The notes beneath the pieces are model-generated. The model did not search any database, was not told where the DNA came from, and was given only the letters and a program-made list of their open reading frames with translations. Below, piece by piece: positions 18,001 to 25,700 of a stretch of 64,000 bases of DNA (its first letter is position 1; each line of letters opens with the position of its first letter). The stretch is from Terriglobia bacterium (lineage in GTDB: Bacteria > Acidobacteriota > Terriglobia > Versatilivoradales > Versatilivoraceae). Where the stretch lies: positions 1-64,000 of the forward strand of contig JAKUNG010000010.1 in the NCBI GenBank assembly GCA_022452285.1. The letters are read 5' to 3'. The position numbers were made by a program, and so were the translations under genes.

Positions 18001-19295
18001 TTCTAGTAAGAGCAGATCTTACAGGGGCTAAACTCTGGGAAGCTAATTTAAGTGGAGCTGATCTCCGAGGAGCCAAACTAACAGGGGCTGAGCTTCTTAA
18101 GGCTAAGCTTAGAGGAACGAAATTGGATGGAGCAGAACTTATGGATGCCAGTTTAACTGGAGCTGACCTTCAGGGTGCTCGATTAATTGGAGCTAATCTC
18201 CAACGTGCTATTCTTAAGGATGCTAAGTTAAATGAAAGCAATCTTCAGGTTGCTGATTTATCGAATTCGGTCTTATTCGGTTGTGACCTTCGTAAAAGTG
18301 ACCTTCGAGGAATAAAATTGGATGGAGTTGCTTTGGTTAAGGAGAAAGAGTCTGATTTGTATATCCCGCTTGCTCTTGTTGGTAAAGTTCAAATCCGGCG
18401 GACTCGGTTGGCTGGCGCTAAATATGATGACTCAAGTATTCTACCTTTTGATTTTACAAGTGCTAAAGCCCGAAAAATGAAATTTGTTACAGAACCCTAT
18501 AAATTCAAGATAGCTATTATCGATTCCAAAGGCTCTGGAGAATTTACAATTAATCGATCGAAGAACTTATCAGTGGTACCTGTTCAACCAGGTGGTGTTC
18601 CTAATGATTTAAATTGGCCTGAGTTCTTAGGGGCTGTCCGACGAAGAGTTGCTAACTATACAGATAATTTACCAGACTTTCTTTGTCATAGATCGACTCG
18701 TCGATACGAAAGACTGTTTCAAGGTTGGCGTGAAAAAGACCAATATGAGGAAGAGTTGTCTTATATCGATCACGAAGAGCACTATGAATTGGTTTCTAAT
18801 AGTAAAAATAAAAATTATGAACAGATCGGCACATATTCAATAGGCGAATATGCAGCAGCGCTTCAAACAATGTTTGCTCCAGAAGCAGAGACAACTTTTC
18901 AATTAGATGGTCCAGAAAAAATAAGTGGACGCCAAACTATTCGAGTTGCTTACAAGGTTCCAAAAGCAACATCTTCACTTTCAATTTCCTATGAAGGTAA
19001 TCCTTTTGTTGCTGGATATGATGGATTTTGTTGGATAGATATTCAGACACACCAAGTGGTTCAACTGACAAAAAGGGCTATGGAATTGCCAGAAGGATTT
19101 CCAGTTAAAGCAGCAGATATGAAAGTTTCCTATAATCAGATTGAGATTGATGGCAATCTTTTTTGGTTGCCGGTACGAGCGCAATTATTGTTACAAGTTG
19201 GTATTTTGGAAAGTACAATTCTGCATAGGCGAAATGAAATTGAATTTGCCAATTATAAAAAGTTCTCTTCCGGTGTGCGTCTAATTGCAGATTGA
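15060..19295 (+). CDS. Giant exported VWFA-related protein with pentapeptide-repeat barrel
   Basis: This 1411-residue protein has an N-terminal signal (about 8-25). A VWFA-related domain of the type described in Acidobacteria follows (about 45-430; FEIYENDKKQTIQSFTPV, LVIDDLTFPS, FYVLSYARPPKKSDGRFHKIKV, RRGYFSP). A long beta-rich middle region comes next. A pentapeptide-repeat stretch spans about 942-1093, roughly 28 to 30 A(D/N)LxG-type units that should fold as a right-handed beta-helix. The C-terminal domain (about 1186-1411) has LPDFLCHRSTRRYERLFQGW, a pattern I associate with uncharacterised acidobacterial exported proteins. The metal-binding DxSxS of VWFA is degenerate (DDLTF). The start is supported by GAGG 8 bases upstream. 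It lies 116 bases after module 2 on the same strand and may belong to its operon. The role is unknown; a protein-binding surface scaffold is plausible. Confidence 0.85.
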   Translation: MGWRNKNVLPMIAAFLLGSFLTLSADNEEQTKEVDEKGKFDSTSEFTLSVPVEAVIVNTVVTDRTGNHISNLSVDDFEIYENDKKQTIQSFTPVSYRGPDISVHLESLLVNEEDKAAKIAVSKPRLLSLVIDDLTFPSPDSLMRTINVIRDFVKQGIQSEDYISILTASRGYQIPFTQDRDLLLKELNQLGKKLDLTQPHRPMTCVRLTDSQAEGIELLGTSMGRDDGLTIQAADGCGVDNAEMFVENLAKQQISEVRSRSRLLLGTLRQYIRSLKPLEAQKSLVLFSNGLLHRSLRYELERVVDMALQVGVIFNSISIRGLEANQVFGVNETAFAAGELLARQSILNREDSRQKEASLAYLTRSTGGVFYRNSNDLLAGLQKIVRQQFSFYVLSYARPPKKSDGRFHKIKVKVSRPGVRVTHRRGYFSPKETISKEEQKKRDMVEAIKAPGELKEIPLQLSYHSVLKGENTYQLDVATKINLEGVPFSIEDGKRVNQIRLVVVVFDEKDNKYVGGDQKEWDFKLSDLSYTSLLKKKLASKISLQVPAGRYLVKIVARESINSSMGSLRRNVELGTIGNEAPRSQQEKALLNAVQSLDPLNQLPVTFKTSTFYETPEQALVLVAAKIGNDGKHKKDIQWLPQKGVSVRGVALSSNDKIISLFGESMRDPRGEEEFTYRSYLKLPPGEYKIKLAASDRNGRLGMTRQNLLIPMLSPEDISSSSIVVSQSIEPFPSQIASLQTPEASWLAHRGFQVLSAPHNKVNNQKPLVIFYKLYNLWKSNQEKLTAKAQMINKEGKNFDFPTIFLDQNHLKKQDQGQVAVGFKLIIKHLASGPYQLKITTEDLTTSQSITTQTPVFIEARDSLSGRELAEMTLESKIESKSPEEPSVRQVVQLDRTKIKGMLEIPTSSAVKNSPLKFQFRNQLLKCASIQGQVGYNRGIQDECSDLRESDLKNVNLKGRNLFGANLRKADLSKADLRGAILVRADLTGAKLWEANLSGADLRGAKLTGAELLKAKLRGTKLDGAELMDASLTGADLQGARLIGANLQRAILKDAKLNESNLQVADLSNSVLFGCDLRKSDLRGIKLDGVALVKEKESDLYIPLALVGKVQIRRTRLAGAKYDDSSILPFDFTSAKARKMKFVTEPYKFKIAIIDSKGSGEFTINRSKNLSVVPVQPGGVPNDLNWPEFLGAVRRRVANYTDNLPDFLCHRSTRRYERLFQGWREKDQYEEELSYIDHEEHYELVSNSKNKNYEQIGTYSIGEYAAALQTMFAPEAETTFQLDGPEKISGRQTIRVAYKVPKATSSLSISYEGNPFVAGYDGFCWIDIQTHQVVQLTKRAMELPEGFPVKAADMKVSYNQIEIDGNLFWLPVRAQLLLQVGILESTILHRRNEIEFANYKKFSSGVRLIAD
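17982..18075 (+). repeat. Internal DNA direct repeat within the pentapeptide region
   Basis: A 19-base unit (GCTGATCTCCGAGGAGCCA) occurs exactly at 17982-18000 and again at 18057-18075. The spacing is 75 bases, or 25 residues, exactly five pentapeptides. This DNA-level identity inside a diverged protein repeat suggests recent internal duplication or gene conversion of one helical coil segment. Confidence 0.8.
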
Positions 19296-19393
19296 CCGGC
19301 CAGCACTTTTAGGCGGGTTTACCAACAAAACATAAACTAGGTTAATGCCACCAGCTTTTTAGTTAACTTGCTATTTTTGAGCAATTGAGGATA

Positions 19394-19469
19394 TGGTAGC
19401 GGGGGGGGGAGTTGAACCCCCGACCTAAGGATTATGAGACCTTCGCTCTAACCACTGAGCTACCCCGCC
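19394..19469 (-). tRNA. tRNA with CAU anticodon (elongator Met, or Ile2)
   Basis: The 76-base cloverleaf folds on the minus strand: acceptor GGCGGGG with CCCCGCT (G1-T72 wobble), D stem GCTC/GAGC, anticodon stem AAGGT/TCCTT with a T-T mismatch at 31-39, loop CTCATAA, T stem GGGGG/CCCCC with loop TTCAACT, discriminator A and an encoded CCA. The anticodon is CAU. It lacks the three G-C pairs of initiator tRNA in the anticodon stem, so it is elongator tRNA-Met or the tRNA-Ile2 that TilS converts with lysidine; I cannot separate the two by eye. The surrounding gap 19296-19737 holds nothing else that I can see. Confidence 0.93.
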
Positions 19470-19737
19470 ATTAAAGATTTACTTAGAGGTTGTTCCTTTC
19501 TTTGTGAAAACCCCAGTTTCTAATCAGCTTAACTATAACATTAACAATAGGGAATTGGGCATTCTGAATAATTCATGCCGTTCAGGTTCTATTCCATCAG
19601 AGTCATCTAAGAATTGATTTTAATTTTAACAGGTATACCAAATAAATCGACAGCAATAAGGGTAGATGGGATCGACTAGTATGCTGAATGAAAATGTTTT
19701 ATTTATTAAAACTTTAACATGATGGATTTCAAAAATT

Positions 19738-20565
19738 ATGGTTTATATGTCTAAATTTTTTCGTCTTAAACAAATTAATAAGTTTGTTTGTCGTTTGGGA
19801 TTAGCTACTCGTGGTAATACCCATTTATCGAAAGATGATGTGCTTTTTGCTCTTGAACAAGGAGTGAACTATTGGAATTGGTGTGGGCATGAGGATGGTA
19901 TGGCACAAGCTTTTAGGACACTTGGTTTGCGACGCAATCAAATTGTGCTTGCAACTCAATTGTCGGCACGAGACAGCCAAGGGATCCAATATGAAGTCGA
20001 ACAGATGTTAGATCAACTAGAAACTGATCATCTTGACGTCGCAAATTTTTATTATGTAGAGCACGACAAGGAATGGAAAGAAATTATGGCTCCTTTTGGG
20101 GCATTTGAAGGATTAAGAGAACTTCAAGACGAGGGAAAAGTTAAGATGATCGGTCTCACTACTCATCAGCGGTATTTAGCAGCTCAAGTTTTAGATGAAA
20201 ACCATCTTGATTTATTAATGATTAGATATAATGCAGCCCATCGGGGGGCTGAGGAGATTATCTTCCCAGCAACTGAAGGATCTAAAACGCCGGTAGTTGC
20301 TTTTACTGCTCTTCGATGGAAAGATCTCCTCAAAAAAACTCCCGAAGATCCAATAAATTTTACTCTTCCTCCAGTTAAAGAATGGTATAGATTTTCCTTG
20401 TCTCATCCTGCCGTTTCAATTGTTTTGTCTGCTCCCGACAATCGAAATGAACTTCTCAAAAATTTGGAACTTTTAGCTGATTGGAGATTGCCAACTGCTA
20501 AAGAATCTAAGTTACTTCGAGAACACGGAGATAGAGTTTGTAAGAGCAGCAGGAGGTTTACTTGA
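19738..20565 (+). CDS. Aldo/keto reductase-fold protein with apparently missing catalytic residues
   Basis: This 275-residue TIM-barrel protein of the aldo/keto reductase type has RLGLATRGNTHLSKDDVLFA at the start, LRRNQIVLATQLS, VEQMLDQLETDHLDVANFYYV, LRELQDEGKVKMIGLTTHQR and a C-terminal LSHPAVSIVLSAPDNRNEL. These follow the fold's order. The canonical NxxDTAxxYG motif holding the catalytic Asp and Tyr is replaced by VNYWNWCGHEDG, and the usual QLHxxD His region reads FYYVEHDKEW. The tetrad therefore looks incomplete and the protein may not be a normal oxidoreductase. No strong ribosome site precedes the ATG; another ATG lies 9 bases further in. It stands between tRNA-CAU and speA with no clear operon partner. 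Confidence 0.75.
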   Translation: MVYMSKFFRLKQINKFVCRLGLATRGNTHLSKDDVLFALEQGVNYWNWCGHEDGMAQAFRTLGLRRNQIVLATQLSARDSQGIQYEVEQMLDQLETDHLDVANFYYVEHDKEWKEIMAPFGAFEGLRELQDEGKVKMIGLTTHQRYLAAQVLDENHLDLLMIRYNAAHRGAEEIIFPATEGSKTPVVAFTALRWKDLLKKTPEDPINFTLPPVKEWYRFSLSHPAVSIVLSAPDNRNELLKNLELLADWRLPTAKESKLLREHGDRVCKSSRRFT

Positions 20566-20777
20566 GGGTCAAAATAAAACAATTAAACTGGATGAAATCT
20601 TGTCGGACATTCATTTTTAGTAAGGTGGTAGCTGACATTAAAATATGACGCGTACAGAGCGGGTTTTTAAACGGTGCCTCGACTGAAAGAAGTCTTAAGT
20701 AATTTTTGTTGTCGCTGAAAACTTGAATCAGTTTTTAAATTTTTGTTTATTGAATTGGAAAGATTTGGAATAAATCT

Positions 20778-22766
20778 ATGAATAAGGTGAAACAATTAGT
20801 TGAGTCTGTAAGTAATTGGACAATCAAAGATTCTCTGAAACTGTATCGAATTAAGGACTGGGGAGAAAATTATTTTTCAGTTAATGAAAAAGGACATATA
20901 ACCGTCAATCCTGACAAGGGATCTAAAAAATCAATTGATTTGATGCACTTAGTCGACCAGCTTCAGACTAGGGGAATTTCTCTTCCGATCCTTATTCGAT
21001 TTACTGAGATTTTGAGGAATCGGTTAAAGGAGATTAACCAGGCCTTTCTAAATGCAATTGAAGAATTTGACTATCAAGGAAAATATAGTTGTATTTATCC
21101 AGTCAAAGTTAACCAGCAACGTCATGTTGTTCAAGAGATACTGGATTTTGGACATGAATATGACTTTGGCCTTGAAGCTGGTTCAAAACCCGAACTTCTA
21201 GCTGTACTTGCTATTACACAAGGTTATGATGTTCCGATCATTTGCAATGGATTTAAGGATGATGAATTTATTGAGATGGTTATTCTTGCTCAAAAAATTG
21301 GCAAAAATGTTATTCCTGTAGTGGAAAGGTTTGCCGAGCTAGAACTTATTGTTGATTATGCAAATAGACTTGAAGTAATCCCTAAGATTGGTGTGAGGGT
21401 TAAACTTGCTAGTGGAGGTGCTGGACGGTGGAAATCGTCTGCAGGGTATCAATCTAAATTTGGATTGACATCTACAGAGGTGTTGGAGGCTTTAAATTAT
21501 CTCAGTAGTAGGAAAATGAGTAAATGCCTAAACCTTTTACACTTTCACCTCGGCAGTCAAGTGACTGACATTCAAAAAGTAAAGAGGGCAATTACTGAAT
21601 CAGCCAGGGTCTATGTAGAACTTATTCGAGCTGGGGCAGGATTGAGATATCTGGACGTAGGTGGGGGGCTAGGCATTGATTACGATGGATCACAGTCAAA
21701 TTTTGAATCTTCCGTAAATTATACGTTGCAAGAGTATGCTAATGACATTGTTTTTAGGATTAAATCGGTTTGTGATGAAGCGGGAGTTAGGCATCCAGTG
21801 ATTATTTCAGAGTCAGGACGTGCAGTTGTTGCTTACCATAGTGTGTTGGTATTTGGCGTTTTGGGCGTTTCGGGATTTGACGGGGTTCATGTGCCTCAGG
21901 CTCTACCTAACGATGCTCCCCAGCCCCTTGAGGATCTCCATTGGATTAGTAATAATCTTTCTAAGAAAAATGTATTAGAGTCTTATCATGATGCAGTTAA
22001 ACTCCATGAAGATACCCTCAATCTATTTAATCTAGGATATCTTAGTTTAGAACAGCGAAGTATTAGTGAAAGTCTCTATTGGCATATTTGTCGTAGAGTG
22101 CTAGAGATTATTAATAACCTGGAATACATACCAGATGAGTTGAGTAATTTGGAAGAATTAATTTCTGATACTTATTTTTGCAACTACTCAATTTTTCAAT
22201 CAATGCCTGATAGTTGGGCAATTAGGCATCTTTTCCCTATTTTACCTATTCATCGGTTAAATGAAGAGCCAATGCGTCGTGCTACTCTAGCAGATATTAC
22301 TTGTGATTCTGATGGAAGAATTGACCGGTTCATAGATTTATACGATGCTAAGAGTGTTTTACCATTACACTCTTTCACTGGTCAGTCATATTTTTTAGCA
22401 TCTTTTTTAGTAGGAGCCTATCAAGAAATCTTGGGAGACCTCCATAATTTGCTAGGGGATACTAATGCAGTTCACATTAGTCAAGATGAGGAAGGTGAGG
22501 TTGTCATTGATCATGTAGTAAAGGGTGACCGAGTTAGAGATGTACTTAGTTATGTTCAATACAGTTCAGATGAATTACTTGCTTCTATGCGAAAAGATGT
22601 AGAATTAGCAGTGCGGAACAAAAAGATTACACTGGAGGAATCTGGTCGTTTTCTTAGGTTTTATGAATCAGGTTTACAAGGCTACACTTACTTAGAAGAA
22701 CCCCATCTATCTCCAAGCAAGAATTCAAGGAGAATCAGTTTTATGAATGCTTCTCCCCATTTTTGA
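20778..22766 (+). CDS. speA: Biosynthetic arginine decarboxylase (PLP-dependent)
   Basis: This 662-residue protein matches the length of the SpeA family (about 630-660). It converts arginine to agmatine and CO2, the first step of the agmatine route to putrescine and spermidine. Visible markers are the PLP lysine motif YPVKVNQQRHVVQEI, GLEAGSKPELL, the LLHFHLGSQ strand, the glycine-rich phosphate-binding YLDVGGGLGIDYDG, and ESGRAVVAYHSVLVF. The C-terminal CDSDGRID segment probably supplies the active-site Cys and Asp from the partner subunit. Agmatine-processing genes (speB, aguA/aguB) are not in the window. The last 42 bases overlap tail-to-tail with the convergent large heme gene. Confidence 0.95.
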   Translation: MNKVKQLVESVSNWTIKDSLKLYRIKDWGENYFSVNEKGHITVNPDKGSKKSIDLMHLVDQLQTRGISLPILIRFTEILRNRLKEINQAFLNAIEEFDYQGKYSCIYPVKVNQQRHVVQEILDFGHEYDFGLEAGSKPELLAVLAITQGYDVPIICNGFKDDEFIEMVILAQKIGKNVIPVVERFAELELIVDYANRLEVIPKIGVRVKLASGGAGRWKSSAGYQSKFGLTSTEVLEALNYLSSRKMSKCLNLLHFHLGSQVTDIQKVKRAITESARVYVELIRAGAGLRYLDVGGGLGIDYDGSQSNFESSVNYTLQEYANDIVFRIKSVCDEAGVRHPVIISESGRAVVAYHSVLVFGVLGVSGFDGVHVPQALPNDAPQPLEDLHWISNNLSKKNVLESYHDAVKLHEDTLNLFNLGYLSLEQRSISESLYWHICRRVLEIINNLEYIPDELSNLEELISDTYFCNYSIFQSMPDSWAIRHLFPILPIHRLNEEPMRRATLADITCDSDGRIDRFIDLYDAKSVLPLHSFTGQSYFLASFLVGAYQEILGDLHNLLGDTNAVHISQDEEGEVVIDHVVKGDRVRDVLSYVQYSSDELLASMRKDVELAVRNKKITLEESGRFLRFYESGLQGYTYLEEPHLSPSKNSRRISFMNASPHF

Positions 22767-25700
22767 AATTTTCGTTTGTTTCATGTTAGGGCGGGTCTTT
22801 ATTTTGCTTGATTTTAGTTGACGAATACTTTTCTGCACCTTTGGTAGATGAGAACTCCATTTTTTGATTATCTGATATCCACGGTCTGAAGGTGTATAAC
22901 GCCTTCCTCCTTGATGACCATCTTCCTTTCCAGTCTGAACATTAAGAGGTTTTCTTAATAACTTGCTTTTTTTCACTTTACGTAAATTTACTCGTGCCTT
23001 TAGAATCAGGTAATTTTTTAACATTTTAGAAACTGACAAATAACCTGACCCATCAGGACGCTCTAGTTCCATTGATGGAACACGTCCTGGAACTCCATGG
23101 CAGCTCATGCAGGCCATTCCATCACCTTTTTTGGGCCGGTTAAGCTCAGGAGCTACAAAGTCACTAAAGAAATGGAAACTGTCTAGGAACTCATCTGTCA
23201 GGTTAACCTCTCCTTGTTCTGTCCGAAGGGTGGAAGCGAGAGGTTCTGAAGCAAGGGCTTCTTGAAGATTTGAAAACCAAAGAGTAGGTTCCCATTTTAA
23301 GATATTCCTTGCTGTTTCTTTGATGTCTTTATTGGATTCTGACTCAATTAATTTTCTAACAGTTTTTTGAATAATAGGATCTCTGCGGTAAGCTGTAAGG
23401 TGTGCTATTTTGACAGCTACCATTCGACTGAATTCTGGAGCCCTTTTGTTTAGCATTTGTACCAGTAGCTTTCGAGCTCGGATCTTCGCAGCAATCAGTT
23501 CGGAATTAATGTTCCCAGTAGAAATTTTAGAAGAAGATTTCGGAACAATATCTGGGATTTTTTCCTCATAGTTTGAAACCCAATCGGCACTAGGAAGCCA
23601 GAAGTGAGCACTTAAAGGATTACTAAAAGAACTGGGGAATAAACTGGTTAAAGTATTAGTGTGTAAATCAGGGTTGCTAGCTAAAAGCTTTCCCATACGA
23701 TCAGCAATGAACCAATCGGCATCCATGGTTCTAGAATTTTTGAGAGCATTTGCAGCATCCTCTAGAATTTTGCTAAGAGAGTCGGAATTAGGTTTTTCTT
23801 CGAAAGCTGGAATTAAGAGTTTATAAAGAATTGTTTGCTGTTCTAGCGTTTGTGGAACAGTCCAGCCAGCTCTACTGATTAACTGGATCATAGGGTCGGC
23901 CAAGGTCTTACGGCGTTCGTAAACTTGAGCTCCTCTATAAATTTGTTCAATCATAGGTTGCACTTGCTCCTGTGTTGCTGGCAGGGTTACTGCACTAGGA
24001 TCAGAGATAGCACCTGCAGCTAAAGTACGAAAATCTTCGGGACCATTTGTGGCAAAGTCGATTAATCGATCTTGTAACCTTGGAAAAGGGATGCTAGATG
24101 CAGCTTCTAGCGCTAACTGGACGCCCAATTTATTTTCTAGATTCTCCATTTTTTTCCAATAATGAAGGACTGCCTTGCCCATCATTTCAGCACTTCCAGG
24201 GGTAGCGTACCCCATTTGGCCAGGTCCTCCATCGCCCCCAGAAGTATTATAGAAAGTAGCTCCAATCTGAACTAACCTGCGAGCCAGCAGGTCTTTGGAT
24301 TCAATAGGAAGATTGGTGTCATCTAGGCGATCATTCAAGCTCTTAAAGAGCAATTTTAATTCAGGATACTGATGGTCTTTACTACTATTGGCTTTGTGAC
24401 CATTAGCAATAAATAAAGCATGACTTTGATAACGTATGGAATGTTCTACAAGAGAATTAGGTTCAACAGAAAGTAATCTCTTTTCCCATGCCTGTTGAAG
24501 TTTTTTTCGCATTGGAGGGTTCCAAACCCACCACTGCCAAATAGCCTTAGTTGCCCAAGCTCGCACTCCTGGATGAGGATCGTAGTTGAGTGCCTTACTT
24601 AAAAGGTTAACCAGTCGTGAATGGTTAAAATCAGGATTGGTCATCACTGTATCGGCGCGCATCCCAAGTGCTTTTAAAATTGTTTCTCGAGTAGCATCAT
24701 TACCTCGATCATAGGCAGCAAAAAGTTTGTCAAAGCCTAAATCATCAAGCAGCGTTTGTTCCATTGCCCAAGCCGAGGCATCCCGGACCATTTTAGAAGG
24801 ATCAGACATTGCTTGAATCAGTGTAGAAACCCCATCTTTTTGATGAATTCCTCCTAATGCCATCACTCCCCAATATCGAACCAATGGGTTAGGATTTTGA
24901 GCAGCTTTAATCATTAAATCTACCAAATTAAAATCTTCCGTATGAGATAGAGTCCGCACTCTTTTAAGTGTTTCTATAAGTGATTCATTTGGGGAAGGTA
25001 CAAAATCTTTTCGGCTAAAGTTAACGGGAGAAGCTGGAAAAAGTCGACTGAGTGCATGAAGTGCATAGCCTGTTGTTACAAAACCTGTTTGAGCACTTTC
25101 ATTCCATAGACCATAGGGTTTCTGCATCTTTAGGAGGGCTTCAACCCCGCGACTGATTGCAGGATCATTCGCCCTATAGCCAAGGGATTCCAAAGCAATC
25201 AGAGCCAAGGCGGTGGGGGCAGGGTCAGATTTGCCATCAGTTTCCCAGCTACCACTACCAGTTTGAGTTTTTCCTGGGTCAAATCCCCATGAACCATCCG
25301 AATTTTGAATTCTTCTTAGTCGCTTTTCGTCTTTTATAATTTTTTGTCGAATTTGAGACCATAATTTTTGAGATTCGTCTGTTGATAAGATTCTGTATTC
25401 TGGAAATTCAGCAACTTTGGGTTCTTTTTTCTTAGAAGATGTAACAACTTTCTTAACTTTCTTTGCAGAAAGAGGTTTGATTTCTTTCTGGAGTTTTTGG
25501 GCTCTTTGGTTTTGCTCGAGATAATTTTGAGGAAAAAATCGATGAAAAAACTCAATACGATGGGAGAGATCATCACTATATTTAGGTTCTACCTTTAGGA
25601 TTTCCTGTGCTTTTTTTTCCATTGCGGCAAAATAGCGAGGATGGCTAGTTCGGTTCCATGCTGTATAAAGAATTTCTCCCGCGAAACTAAACACGACTGC

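Noticed and set aside
17880-18345. Repetitive DNA that could suggest a CRISPR or tandem-repeat array
   Set aside because: It is the coding sequence of pentapeptide repeats in frame; unit length is 15 bases with degenerate positions and no spacers.
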